From Sphingomonas sp. Root241 (GTDB taxonomy: Bacteria > Pseudomonadota > Alphaproteobacteria > Sphingomonadales > Sphingomonadaceae), in the NCBI RefSeq assembly GCF_001428865.1, contig NZ_LMIV01000001.1:2169997-2233996 (forward strand): 64,000 bases of DNA, in the 5' to 3' direction. This document shows, in pieces, positions 44,965-54,116 of the stretch (position 1 is its first letter; the number at the start of each line of letters is the position of its first letter). Under the pieces are notes generated by a model. That model saw only the letters and a program-made list of their open reading frames with translations, made no database searches and had not been told where the DNA came from. Position numbers and translations under genes: made by a program.

Positions 44965-46116
44965 ATGCCCGCACCTGCCATTCGCCCCGTCGTCACCAAG
45001 GCGGATATCAACGCTTTCGTCGAACTCGCTTACCGCCTGAACGGCGACGATCCCCATTGGGTCGCGCCGCTGCGCGACGAAGTGAAGGCGACGATCGATC
45101 CGAAGAAGAATGGCTGGTTCAGCCACGCCGAAGCGCAGCTCTTCCTCGCCGAGCGCGACGGCAAGGTCGTCGGCCGCATCTCGGCGCATATCGATCGGCT
45201 CGCGCTCGAGATGCCGCCCGAACAGGGCTTCGGCCCCGGCACCGGCTTTTGGGGCCTGTTCGAGGCCGAAGATGCCGGGACTGCCGCCGCGGTGATTGGC
45301 CAGGCCGAGGCGTGGCTGAAGGACAAGGGGATGACGCGCGCGCTGGGGCCGGTCAGCCTGTCGATCTGGGAAGAGCCGGGGCTGCTGGTAAAGGGCCACG
45401 ATCATTCTCCGACGGTGCTGATGGGGCACCACCCGGCGCGCTATCAGGGCTGGATCGAGGCGCTGGGCTATGCGCCCGCCAAGAAGCTGCTGACCTATGA
45501 ACTCGACATCACTCAGGGCTTTCCCCCACTCGTCCAGCGCATCATCGCCGCGGGCGAGAAAAATGCGAAGATCCGCATCCGCAAGGTCAACAAGAAGCGC
45601 TTCGATGAGGAAGCCGCGATCATCCTCGCGATCCTCAACGATGCATGGTCGGATAATTGGGGGTTCGTCCCGCTGACCCAGCCCGAGATCGACGATGTCG
45701 GCAAGAAGCTCAAACCGCTGGTGTTCGAGGATTTGATCATGATCGCCGAGCTCGAAGGCGAGCCGGTCGCGTTCATGGTCACCCTCCCCGATCTCAACGA
45801 GCCGCTCAAGCCGTTGAAGGGCAAGCTACTGCCGTTCGGCTGGGCGAAGCTGCTCCTCTGGCTGCGCAAGCCCAAGGCCCGCACGATGCGCGTGCCGCTG
45901 ATGGGCGTGGTCAAGAGGCTGCAAAGCTCGCGCATGGCGAGCCAGCTGGCCTTCATGATGATCGAATATATCCGCCGCGCGGCCGTGCCCAATTACGGCG
46001 CGGAGCGCGGCGAGATCGGCTGGATCCTCGACGACAATCAGGGGATGATCGCGATCGCCGATACGATCGAGAGCCGGATCAACCGCGAATATGTAATCTA
46101 CCAAAAGCCGCTCTGA
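44965..46116 (+). CDS. GNAT-like protein of unknown substrate
   Basis: 383 residues, longer than ordinary acetyltransferases. N-terminal half reads like a GNAT fold (FLAERDGKVVGRISAHIDRL and GLFEAEDAGTAAAVIGQAEA, HHPARYQGWIEALGYAPAKK); the C-terminal half (about 190-383) has a second, degenerate GNAT-like region, VAFMVTLPDLNEPLKPLKGK. Proteins of this type are widespread in sphingomonads and often mislabelled as dATP pyrophosphohydrolase. Function unknown. A strong hairpin follows the stop. Confidence 0.75.
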   Translation: MPAPAIRPVVTKADINAFVELAYRLNGDDPHWVAPLRDEVKATIDPKKNGWFSHAEAQLFLAERDGKVVGRISAHIDRLALEMPPEQGFGPGTGFWGLFEAEDAGTAAAVIGQAEAWLKDKGMTRALGPVSLSIWEEPGLLVKGHDHSPTVLMGHHPARYQGWIEALGYAPAKKLLTYELDITQGFPPLVQRIIAAGEKNAKIRIRKVNKKRFDEEAAIILAILNDAWSDNWGFVPLTQPEIDDVGKKLKPLVFEDLIMIAELEGEPVAFMVTLPDLNEPLKPLKGKLLPFGWAKLLLWLRKPKARTMRVPLMGVVKRLQSSRMASQLAFMMIEYIRRAAVPNYGAERGEIGWILDDNQGMIAIADTIESRINREYVIYQKPL

Positions 46117-46122
46117 GGGGAA

Positions 46123-46156
46123 AACCCGCGGCGGGTACGCAACTGCGCCGCGGGTT
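46123..46156. terminator. Bidirectional hairpin between convergent genes
   Basis: AACCCGCGGCG and CGCCGCGGGTT form a perfect 11-bp stem with a 12-base loop; GAGG/CCTC adds outer pairing. It sits between the GNAT-like gene and the small secreted protein gene and probably ends both transcripts. Confidence 0.65.
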
Positions 46157-46166
46157 CCTCTGGCCG

Positions 46167-46439
46167 CTACTTGCCGGCTTCGAGCGGATCGAAGCCGGTC
46201 GCGAGCCATTGCTCCCGCGTACGGCAATCCTTCGTCCGGAGATGGCTTCCGGTCAGGGTGTCGACCACGCAGTAGAGCTTCTGTTTCGATCCCTTCGCGC
46301 TTTCCTGCTGCGGCTGGTCGGATTGCAGCTTGGGTTCGGTCGTCGGATCGGACTTGGCCATCGCGGGCGAAACGGCGCCGCCGGCCAGCAAGGTAGCTGC
46401 GAACATTGCGGCCGCGGCGGAAATGATATGGTTCTTCAT
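46167..46439 (-). CDS. Small secreted protein, paralogue A
   Basis: 90 residues from ATG 46439 (GAGGAGAG five bases upstream). Signal peptide ending at AMA (residues 1-24), then a charged linker and a conserved C-terminal module YCVVDTLTGSHLRTKDCRTR followed by EQW. The two cysteines probably form a disulphide in the periplasm. The next gene upstream encodes a paralogue with the same module. Family and function unknown. Confidence 0.7.
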   Translation of the reverse strand: MKNHIISAAAAMFAATLLAGGAVSPAMAKSDPTTEPKLQSDQPQQESAKGSKQKLYCVVDTLTGSHLRTKDCRTREQWLATGFDPLEAGK

Positions 46440-46500
46440 GGTGTCTCTCCTCGGATATGGGCCGGCAGGCGCCACCGCGGCTGCCGGTCGTGACGGTCGC

Positions 46501-46773
46501 TTATTTCTTTTGCGGGGCGGCCGGATCCACGCCGGTCTTCGCGATCCACTGCGCGCGGGTCATGCAGGTCTTTTGCGTGAACACCGTTCCGGTCGAGACC
46601 TGCGGTTTGACGCAATAGCGCCTGCCTTCACCGGCCTTGGCGGAAGCCTTGGCCGTCTCGGTGCTCGGATCCGAGGCATAAGCCGGCGCGGTCGCGCCTG
46701 CGACGAGGACCGCGGCGGCAATCATTGCGGCGGCGACGCTCGAAACGCGGCCGGTGGTGCGAGTGCTAAACAT
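46501..46773 (-). CDS. Small secreted protein, paralogue B
   Basis: 90 residues, signal peptide ending at AYA, then the module YCVKPQVSTGTVFTQKTCMT followed by RAQWIAKTGVDP. It shares YCV, TG, K-x-C-x-TR-x-QW and DP with paralogue A, 61 bases downstream. A tandem duplication is the simplest explanation. An AT-rich region with no visible gene (46774-47032) lies upstream. Confidence 0.7.
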   Translation of the reverse strand: MFSTRTTGRVSSVAAAMIAAAVLVAGATAPAYASDPSTETAKASAKAGEGRRYCVKPQVSTGTVFTQKTCMTRAQWIAKTGVDPAAPQKK

Positions 46774-47032
46774 ATCCCTGACTCCCAGTTACTTTCAGAC
46801 ACCAGGCGCTCCCTCGTGCCGCCTGCCTCCTATGCGTTGCATCGGCCGTGCCAGTTTGTCCGGATATGGGATTTCAAAGGCTTAGCTGTATTACACTTCC
46901 AAGTCACCGCTATAACACAGCAATACACGCCAAGAATTGGCGGATCATGCGCGAAGGTGTTCGGAAAGGGACAGTCGGCTCTGTCCGATATCGACCGTCA
47001 GTGTCCGATTCCGTAACGGAAGGCGCTGCGGC

Positions 47033-47806
47033 CTAGCGCAGGGTCACCCAGGTCGGGGCGTGATCGCTGGCGCGTTCGCGGCCGCGATACTCCTTGTCGA
47101 CGCCCGCGCCCGCCAGCCGATCGGCGGCTTGCGGGCTGAGCAGCAGATGATCGATGCGGAAACCCGCGTCGCGCTGCCAGCAACCGGCCTGATAGTCCCA
47201 GAAGGTCCAGATGCCGCCGCTCGGGAAGCGCGTGCGCAGCGCATCGGTCCAGCCCTGCGTGAGCAGGTTGCGATAACGCTGCCGCGATTCAGGCTGCATC
47301 AGCGCATCGCTCGCCATCGCCCGCACCGAGAAGGTGTCGTCGTCATTGGGAATGACATTGTAATCACCCGCCAGAACCACCGGCCGCTCCTCGGCGAGCA
47401 GCGCACGAGCGCGATCGGCAAGCCGCTCCATCCACTTGAGCTTATAGTCGAATTTAGGGCCGGGCTGCGGATTGCCGTTGGGCAGGTAGATCGATGCAAC
47501 CACCAGATCGCCCACTTCGACTTCGATATAGCGGCTGTGCGCGTCGTCGGGATCGCCCTCGAGCCCGCGCTGGCGCTCGACCGGCTGTGCGCCGCGCGCG
47601 AGCACCGCGACGCCGTTGAAGCCCTTCTGCCCGTGCCACACCGCGCCATAGCCCGCCGCCTCGATATCCTTGACCGGCAGTGTCTCGTCGGCGCCCTTCA
47701 ACTCCTGGAGGCACACGATATCCGGCTTCTGCTCGTCGAGATATTCGAGCAGGCGCTCCATGCGCGCCTTGATCCCGTTGACGTTGTACGTGACGATTTT
47801 TGGCAA
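47033..47806 (-). CDS. xth: Exodeoxyribonuclease III
   Basis: 257 residues. All active-site motifs of the ExoIII/AP-endonuclease family are present: VTYNVNGIKAR, VCLQELKG, VVLAGDYNVIPND, RIDHLLLSP and SDHAPTWVTL. It cuts DNA at abasic sites and trims 3' ends. The start is probably TTG at 47806, three bases after the erpA stop; the first in-frame ATG would remove the essential N-terminal strand. Translational coupling to erpA is likely. Confidence 0.93.
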   Translation of the reverse strand: MPKIVTYNVNGIKARMERLLEYLDEQKPDIVCLQELKGADETLPVKDIEAAGYGAVWHGQKGFNGVAVLARGAQPVERQRGLEGDPDDAHSRYIEVEVGDLVVASIYLPNGNPQPGPKFDYKLKWMERLADRARALLAEERPVVLAGDYNVIPNDDDTFSVRAMASDALMQPESRQRYRNLLTQGWTDALRTRFPSGGIWTFWDYQAGCWQRDAGFRIDHLLLSPQAADRLAGAGVDKEYRGRERASDHAPTWVTLR

Positions 47807-47808
47807 GA

Positions 47809-48150
47809 TCAGACCGAGAAGCTGGTGCCGCAGCCGCAGCCCGATGCGGCATTGGGATTGATCACGTTGAAATGCGCACCGCCCAGCGAATCGACGAAAT
47901 CGACCTGCGCTCCGCGGACGAGGTCGAGACTCACCGAGTCGACCACCAGCTGGACACCATCGAGCTCGGCGACGGTGTCGTCGGCTTCGGCCGCATCGGC
48001 AAAGCCGAATTTGTACTGGAAGCCCGAGCACCCCCCGCCCTCGACCGAGAGCCGCAGGATGGCGGGCTTGGACTGCTTCGCCGCGATCGCCGCCACGCGT
48101 GCCGCGGCGGCGGGAGTGAGCGCGATGTCAGGCTGGGTGATCGTTGCCAT
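47809..48150 (-). CDS. erpA: Iron-sulphur cluster insertion protein ErpA
   Basis: 113 residues of the A-type carrier family. The three cluster-binding cysteines are Cys41 (GGGCSGFQY) and Cys105/Cys107 (SGCGCG). It receives iron-sulphur clusters and passes them to target proteins. A-type carriers (ErpA, IscA, SufA) are hard to tell apart by sequence; ErpA is preferred because no isc or suf genes adjoin. It precedes xth by three bases. Confidence 0.85.
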   Translation of the reverse strand: MATITQPDIALTPAAAARVAAIAAKQSKPAILRLSVEGGGCSGFQYKFGFADAAEADDTVAELDGVQLVVDSVSLDLVRGAQVDFVDSLGGAHFNVINPNAASGCGCGTSFSV

Positions 48151-48252
48151 GCTGCCGAGATAGTGGCGCTGCGGCAGCGAGGCAATGACGCGGTTCGGCC
48201 GAAACCGACAAGAGTGTCGCGGCGCGGCCGTGACATCCCGTATTCGAATGGA

Positions 48253-50121
48253 TCAGAACGAAGCCCAATCGCCTGAACCGGCGCCGCCATTCGCCATCGC
48301 GGCAACCGGGAATGCCTTGGCCGGCGAGGCATGGCCCGAGGTCCTGGCGGGCGCGCTTGCGCGGGCCGCGAAGGGTCGCGCGCCATTGCCGACATTGAAC
48401 TTCGAGGCCTGCTCGCTGAGTGCGGCGACTTCGCCTGACAAGTTGCGCGCTGCCGCCGAGGTTTGCTCGACCATCGCGGCGTTCTGCTGGGTCGACTGGT
48501 CCATCGTCCCGATCGCGATCGATATCTCGCTGATCGCAGTCGACTGGGCCTGGTTGTCGCTGGCCATTTCGCCGAGCAGCGTGTGGACTTCGCTCACGTC
48601 GCCCGAGATGTCGGCGAGCGCGCTATCGACCTTCTGGACCATCTCCACCGCCGCGACGATGTCGGTCTGGGTGGCGGTCAGCTGATCGCGGGCACGGCCG
48701 GCTTCCTCTTCGGCGCGCATCGCGAGCGCCGAGACGAGATCGGCGACGACGGCGAAGCCACGGCCTGCTTCACCTGCACGGCCAGCTTCGACCGCGGCGT
48801 TCATCGCGAGAACCCGCGTCTGGAAGGCGATCTTGTCGAGGCCTTCGATGACCGAGTCGATGCCCTTGGCACTGTCGGCCACGCGCGTCATCGCCTGCAC
48901 TGCCTCGTCGGCGATCGAACGCCCACCCGAGACCGTCGCGATCGCGCCATCGGCGCGCTCGACCGTGCGGCCGGCAGAAGCTGCGGTGGCCTTGAGGCGG
49001 CCGTCCATCTGGGTCACCGCCGCCGAAGTCTCTTCGAGGCTCGCGGCGTTGGCTTCGGTGCGACGCGCGAGATCCTCGGATGCCTGGGCGATCTCGCCCG
49101 AGCCCGTGCGGATCGTCGCGGCGCTTTCCATCACCGTGCCGATCAGGCTGCGCAGCTCGCTGACCGCCCCGTTGAAATTGCTCTTGAGCTGCGCGAACGG
49201 CGGCTGGAGATCGGCGGTGACCTGCGCGGTGAGATCGCCATGGGCTAGCGCGGTCAGCCCCGATCCGAGGCTGTCGACGATCAACTGCGCCTGCGCTTCC
49301 TTGGCCTGCTCGGCGGCCTGGAGCTGGTCACGAAAGGCAACCATCGCCCGGGCCATGTCACCGAGTTCGTCGGCGCGCTCGGTTCCGATCACTTCGGCGG
49401 TCAGATCGCCGGCGCCGAGCTTGCGCATCGTCCCTGCCTGCGAAACGATCGGCTCCACGACGCGACGGCGCACCGCAGTCGCAACCGCGAAAGCGACGCC
49501 CATCCCGAGCGCCAGCGTGATCAACAGAACCACGATCGCGATGATGCCGACAAGCTTGCCCGACGCACTGGTCTCCTGCGCGTGCTTCTCGATCGCCTCG
49601 GACGCCGCGCCCATCGAATCCTCGAGTGCGCGGAACTGGTCGAAGAAATTGGGCAAGGCGCGCCGCGCCGCTTCCGGATCGCGGGCAGTGTCCGCCAGCA
49701 TCCCGCGCGCGGTTGCGGCATAAGCCTGCATCGGCGCGACCAGCTTCGACGTCACGGCCGCGACTTCGGCGGATCCGGTGTATTCGCCGTCGGCGGCGAT
49801 GTTCTTTTCGAGCGTCGCGAGATGCTCCGCGAAATCCTTCTCGATATCCTCGCGCTTCAGGGTGCTCGCGGGGTCCTGCGCCTGCAGCGCGGCGAGGACA
49901 TCGCTGCGGATGGCGTCGTGCATCATGTCCGCCAGCGTATGGTTGTGCAGCAGGCTCGACGCCGCGGCCTGCCGTTCGAGCGCAAGGCTCTGCTGCCACG
50001 AAGCCGCTATCCCGGTGCCGCCGCACAGCAGCATCAGACCCAGCAGGACGCCACTCACGGCTTTGGCGGCCCGCTGGAGCGACATGCCCGCCCCGACTGC
50101 GGTGATGGAAGCTGCACTCAT
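48253..50121 (-). CDS. Methyl-accepting chemotaxis protein
   Basis: 622 residues from ATG 50121 (GAGGA upstream). Membrane segments at about 22-41 and 190-217 flank a helical periplasmic sensor (42-189). A HAMP domain and a second HAMP-like linker precede the signalling domain, with the tip IAFQTRVLAMNAAVEAGRAG and RGFAVVADLVSAL. It senses a ligand outside the cell and signals to CheA through the tip. No che genes are near. The tip departs from the standard E-E-V-R-K-L end and may define its own signalling class. Confidence 0.88.
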   Translation of the reverse strand: MSAASITAVGAGMSLQRAAKAVSGVLLGLMLLCGGTGIAASWQQSLALERQAAASSLLHNHTLADMMHDAIRSDVLAALQAQDPASTLKREDIEKDFAEHLATLEKNIAADGEYTGSAEVAAVTSKLVAPMQAYAATARGMLADTARDPEAARRALPNFFDQFRALEDSMGAASEAIEKHAQETSASGKLVGIIAIVVLLITLALGMGVAFAVATAVRRRVVEPIVSQAGTMRKLGAGDLTAEVIGTERADELGDMARAMVAFRDQLQAAEQAKEAQAQLIVDSLGSGLTALAHGDLTAQVTADLQPPFAQLKSNFNGAVSELRSLIGTVMESAATIRTGSGEIAQASEDLARRTEANAASLEETSAAVTQMDGRLKATAASAGRTVERADGAIATVSGGRSIADEAVQAMTRVADSAKGIDSVIEGLDKIAFQTRVLAMNAAVEAGRAGEAGRGFAVVADLVSALAMRAEEEAGRARDQLTATQTDIVAAVEMVQKVDSALADISGDVSEVHTLLGEMASDNQAQSTAISEISIAIGTMDQSTQQNAAMVEQTSAAARNLSGEVAALSEQASKFNVGNGARPFAARASAPARTSGHASPAKAFPVAAMANGGAGSGDWASF

Positions 50122-50316
50122 TCCTACGTTCCTCTTCGATGCAGGCGGCTGCGTTCGATCCGCGCCGGGCATGTTCCATTATAGGATGCAAGTTCGCGCA
50201 GGTGACTTGGCCTCAAATTCAAATCTGCGCGGCCCTGCAGCTCTCTTTCTTCCTACAATGGAGAATGTTGCCGGGATGAGGGCCCCCGGCACGATCAGAT
50301 CTGCCGGGAGTTCCTC

Positions 50317-51489
50317 ATGCACCGTTCGCTGTTATTCGGCGCCACCGCCGCCCTTGCGCTGATCCCGCCCGCGCATGCCCAGGATGCCGAAGCGCCGGCA
50401 TTGGCATTCGGTGGGCGTTATGTGGCCGATACCGTCTATGTCGCCGAAGGCAGCGGAGCCGATCGTGCCTTCGTCCTGCACGACGCCGAATTGACCGTCG
50501 ATGCGGATTTCGACCAACTGATCGGGGTACGCGGACTGACCGGCGGCGTGCATCTGCTCGCCACCGCCGGCGGCGCGCCCAACGATGCGGCCGGCACGCT
50601 GCAGGGCATCAACAATATCGAAGTAAGCGCGCATCGCGCGAAGCTCTACGAAGCCTGGCTCGAGCAGGCGCTGAGTGAAAGCGCGAGCCTGCGCATCGGC
50701 TTGAGCGACCTCAACGCCGATTTCTATCAGAATGATTCCGCCGGCCTGCTGATCGCTCCCGCTTTCGGCATCGGATCGGAGCTCGCCGCGACCGGCCCCA
50801 ACGGCCCCTCGATCTTCCCCTCGACCGCGCTCACCGCCCGGCTGGCGCTCCAGTTCGGCGACACCGGCTATGCTCGCGCCGCCGTGGTCGATGCCAAATC
50901 AGGCGTGCTCGGCGATCCCGACGGCGTCGACTTCACCCTGCGCGACGGCGCGCTGTTGATCGCCGAGGCAGGAACGACCGCGATTGGAAAGCTGGCCGTG
51001 GGCGCGTGGCGCTACACGCGGCGCCAGGACGATATTCGAGCGATCACGCCGGCGGGCGAGCCGGTGAAGCGCGTCGCGACCGGCATCTATCTGCTCGCGG
51101 ACCGCAAGATCGCCGGCAGCGGCGGCCATGCCGTCAATCTGTTCGCACGCGCCGGCATCTCGGAGGGGCGCACCACACCGTTCCGTGGCGGCTTCCAGGC
51201 CGGCGTGCTGATCGAAGCGCCCCTCGTCGGCCGCCCCGACGGCCAGCTCTCGTTCGGCGTGCAGCAGGGATTTCTGTCACGCGGCTATCGCGACGTGCTG
51301 CGGGATGAAGGCTATCGAAGCAGTACCGGCGAATGGGGCATCGAACTGACTTATGCCGACAAGATCGCGTCGTTCCTGACGCTCCAGCCCGATCTGCAAT
51401 ATATCCGCCGCGCGCATGGCGAGCCGAAGGGCCGGGGTACGGTGGTTCTCGGGCTGCGGCTGACCGCCGAGTTCGCCAGGGAGGACTAG
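50317..51489 (+). CDS. Outer-membrane porin, carbohydrate-porin-like
   Basis: 390 residues with signal peptide HRSLLFGATAALALIPPAHA. The mature protein is rich in alternating beta strands and ends in a charged tail. Features LEQALSESASLRIGLSDLNA and FYQNDSAGLLIAPAFGIGSE resemble OprB-type porins. It should allow uptake of sugars or other small solutes; specificity is not readable. It is divergent from the chemoreceptor gene and convergent with an M23 peptidase gene. Confidence 0.75.
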   Translation: MHRSLLFGATAALALIPPAHAQDAEAPALAFGGRYVADTVYVAEGSGADRAFVLHDAELTVDADFDQLIGVRGLTGGVHLLATAGGAPNDAAGTLQGINNIEVSAHRAKLYEAWLEQALSESASLRIGLSDLNADFYQNDSAGLLIAPAFGIGSELAATGPNGPSIFPSTALTARLALQFGDTGYARAAVVDAKSGVLGDPDGVDFTLRDGALLIAEAGTTAIGKLAVGAWRYTRRQDDIRAITPAGEPVKRVATGIYLLADRKIAGSGGHAVNLFARAGISEGRTTPFRGGFQAGVLIEAPLVGRPDGQLSFGVQQGFLSRGYRDVLRDEGYRSSTGEWGIELTYADKIASFLTLQPDLQYIRRAHGEPKGRGTVVLGLRLTAEFARED

Positions 51490-51541
51490 GCCTAAGTGGT
51501 GGGGGCCACCTCGATGGGCAGCCCCTCTCCTCTCCTGCCTC

Positions 51542-52724
51542 TTACTTCGCGGGGCCGCCGATGCCGCCCTGCGCACGATTCTGGACCGCGGTCAGATATT
51601 CGCCGGTCTGGAGGAACGGGATCGGATTGACTGCCTTTCCGTCGACGCGGACTTCGTAGTGGAGATGGCTGCCGGTGGAACGGCCGGTCGAGCCCATCAG
51701 GCCGATCATCTGGCCGCGACGGACGCGGGCGTTGTCGGCGACGAGGATCTTCGAAAGGTGGCCGTAGCGCGTTTCGATGCCGCGGCCGTGATTGATCTGG
51801 ACCAAATTGCCGTAACCGCCCTGACGGCCAGCATGGCTGATGATGCCGTCGGCGGTCGCGTAGATCGGTGTGCCGATCGTGCCGGGGATATCGACGCCGG
51901 CATGCATCGCCACCGTGCCGCGGAACGGATCCGAACGCACGCCGAAGCTCGACGTGAACAGCAATTTGTCGACCGGCTGCATCGAGGGGATCGAGATCAC
52001 CGTCTGCTCGAGCGCGTCGAGCTTCTTCCAGGTCAGGAAGAGCGCGCGGAACTGGGCATCGGCGCTCTCGGCCGAATCCGAACCGGCGGCGCCGTCATTG
52101 TCGTCCATCGGCTCGTAGGGGCCGCCCATGCCGCCCTTTACGAAGCGCTCGGGCGCGAGGCCGAGGCGGCGGAATTGGCTGGCAGTCTGCTGATAGCGCG
52201 CCTCGCCGGCAACGCGGGCCTTGCCGGCAAGTGCGACCTGGCGCTGCTCGACATCGCGCAGCGGCGCGAGCATCTCGGCGGCGACAGCGCTGGTCAGCGG
52301 CGCGGCTTCGGCCAGCGCGGCATCGAGCGCGGCGGGATCGGTCTTGCCCGAGAGCACTGCCGAGATCAGCGCCTGACGCTGCTCGACGCGCGCCGCCTGG
52401 AGTTTGGCGGCTTCCTTGGCGGCGGCAACTTCGGCCTGCATCTTCGCGACCTGCGCGCGCATCTTGGCGACCTGCGCCTCGGGCGAACCCGGAGCCGCGC
52501 TCACGCCGCTGACGGCGATCGCACCGGCCATCGCCTGCGACACGCCATAACCCGAGAACAGCACGGTGACCGCCGCGACGCCGGCGAACAGCGCCTGGGT
52601 GCGGCCGGCGATGCTGAAACGGCGCAGATCGCGGCCGTCATGGAAAATAAAATCACGGGTGGTGAAAAAATTGCGGAACCGCTTGCCCAGGTTCGCATTC
52701 TTACAGTTCGAAACGTCGGCCATG
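51542..52724 (-). CDS. M23-family peptidase (LytM domain)
   Basis: 393 residues from ATG 52724 (GGGGA upstream). One membrane segment (about 44-66, TQALFAGVAAVTVLFSGYGV) is followed by a coiled region, then a LytM domain with the zinc ligands HAGVD (H and D of HxxxD) and HLHYEV (HxH), and the NHGRGIETRYGHLS loop. All ligands are intact, so it is probably an active peptidoglycan endopeptidase anchored in the inner membrane. Confidence 0.9.
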
Positions 52725-52844
52725 AGTCCCCAGCGATTCAGGCAAGCGCGCACCGATGCGACCCGGTGATCGGCCTACAAAAAATTCCATTGTCCCGGCA
52801 GAGCCCCCTCCGCGTCTGGACGTGTCGGGGTTTGCCCTGAGAAA

Positions 52845-53642
52845 TCAGGGGACTGCAATAGGCCCGTAGTAACCACGCGTCAGACCGGCTGAGTCGCGCG
52901 CCGAGTCGTTGAAAGGAGGCTTCAGGAGACCGCGAAAATACGTGCGGACAAACATTTGCCAGGTCGTTTCGGGAACGAAACCGTGCTGCTCGCATGCCGA
53001 TTCGAACCAGATCGTGCCGGCCCGGACATGACGGATTTCGTCGTTCAGAATGCGCGTCAGAATGCGCGTGGTAGCGATATCGCCGACCGCTTCGAACCGC
53101 GCGATCGTGGCCGGCGTGACGTCGAGTCCGCGCGCCTCCAGCACCATCGGAACCACCGCCAGCCGTGCCAGCGGATCGTGCGCCGTGGTGGCCGCGGCAT
53201 CCCACAAACCGTCATGCGCCGGCATTGCGCCGTAGTGGCTGCCGAGCTGTTTCAACCGCCGATCGAGCAGCGCGAAGTGCATCGCCTCGTCCGCACCGAC
53301 GTGCATCCAGTCGTCGGTGAAGCCGCGCGGGAACTGCCCGCCGAAACGTCCCACCGCATCGAAGGCGAGATCGATCGCGGCGAATTCGATATGCGCCAGC
53401 GCGTGGATCAGCGCGATCCGCCCGCGTTCGGAGCCGCCCTTGCCGCGCCTGGCCATCCGGTTGGGCGGCAGCAGCTCCGGGCGCTCGGGGCGCGCCGGCC
53501 GATCGGGCATCGCCACGTCGAACCGGTGGTCGAGCCGGCCCAGCCGCCAGTCGCGCGCCGCCGCTCGTGCCGCCTTCACCTTGGCGAGCGGCTCGGCGGC
53601 GGTCAGCACCGCGCGCGCCGCCTCGGCAACGCTGCGCGTCAC
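52845..53642 (-). CDS. DUF455 ferritin-like protein
   Basis: 265 residues from GTG 53642, which overlaps the bcp stop (GTGA). Helical, with repeated glutamate/histidine pairs typical of ferritin-like di-iron sites: IALIHALAHIEFAAIDLAFD, DDWMHVGADEAMHFALLDRR, ILNDEIRHVRAG. Members of this family are described as ferritin-like; a role in tRNA hydroxylation has been proposed for relatives, not assumed here. Third gene in a glnE-bcp-DUF455 transcript. Confidence 0.8.
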   Translation of the reverse strand: MTRSVAEAARAVLTAAEPLAKVKAARAAARDWRLGRLDHRFDVAMPDRPARPERPELLPPNRMARRGKGGSERGRIALIHALAHIEFAAIDLAFDAVGRFGGQFPRGFTDDWMHVGADEAMHFALLDRRLKQLGSHYGAMPAHDGLWDAAATTAHDPLARLAVVPMVLEARGLDVTPATIARFEAVGDIATTRILTRILNDEIRHVRAGTIWFESACEQHGFVPETTWQMFVRTYFRGLLKPPFNDSARDSAGLTRGYYGPIAVP

Positions 53643-54103
53643 GTGCCGAGCATTTCCCGCGCCACCGCAAGCACTTGCTCGGCATGGCCGGGCACGCGCA
53701 CCTTGCGCCACGCGCGGAACAAAGTGCCGTCCGCCGCGAACAGGAAAGTCGAGCGGTCGATCCCCATATATTTGCGGCCGTAGAGCTGCTTCTCGACCCA
53801 CACGCCGAGCGCTTCCATCGCCACCCCATCGGCATCGGTCGCGAGCGGCACGGTGAGATCGTATTTCGCGGCGAACTTCCTGTGCTTCGCCGTGCTGTCC
53901 TTCGAAACACCGAGAAGGTCCACGCCCAATGCCTTGAATTCTGGCAGCAACGCCGAGAAATCCTGCGCCTCGCGCGTGCAGCCTGCGGTATCGTCCTTGG
54001 GGTAGAAATAGAGCAGCAACGGCCCTTTCCGGTCGGACAGTACGAAAGCCCCTTCGGCCCCCTCCAGCTCGACTGCCGGCAGCCTGTCGCCCTGCTCGAT
54101 CAT
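53639..54103 (-). CDS. bcp: Thiol peroxidase Bcp (peroxiredoxin Q), single-cysteine type
   Basis: 154 residues from ATG 54103. The peroxidatic cysteine is in PKDDTAGCTREAQDF, the family signature. The resolving cysteine found five residues later in E. coli Bcp is absent (position holds alanine) and no other cysteine is seen nearby, so it should work as a one-cysteine enzyme needing an outside thiol. It reduces hydrogen peroxide and organic peroxides. It overlaps the downstream DUF455 gene and follows glnE by 13 bases. Confidence 0.92.
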   Translation of the reverse strand: MIEQGDRLPAVELEGAEGAFVLSDRKGPLLLYFYPKDDTAGCTREAQDFSALLPEFKALGVDLLGVSKDSTAKHRKFAAKYDLTVPLATDADGVAMEALGVWVEKQLYGRKYMGIDRSTFLFAADGTLFRAWRKVRVPGHAEQVLAVAREMLGT

Positions 54104-54116
54104 CTCTTCGTCTCCG

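Noticed and set aside
46848..47036. A 62-codon frame upstream of xth on the plus strand
   Set aside because: No ribosome site, composition AT-rich and unlike neighbours; no protein features.
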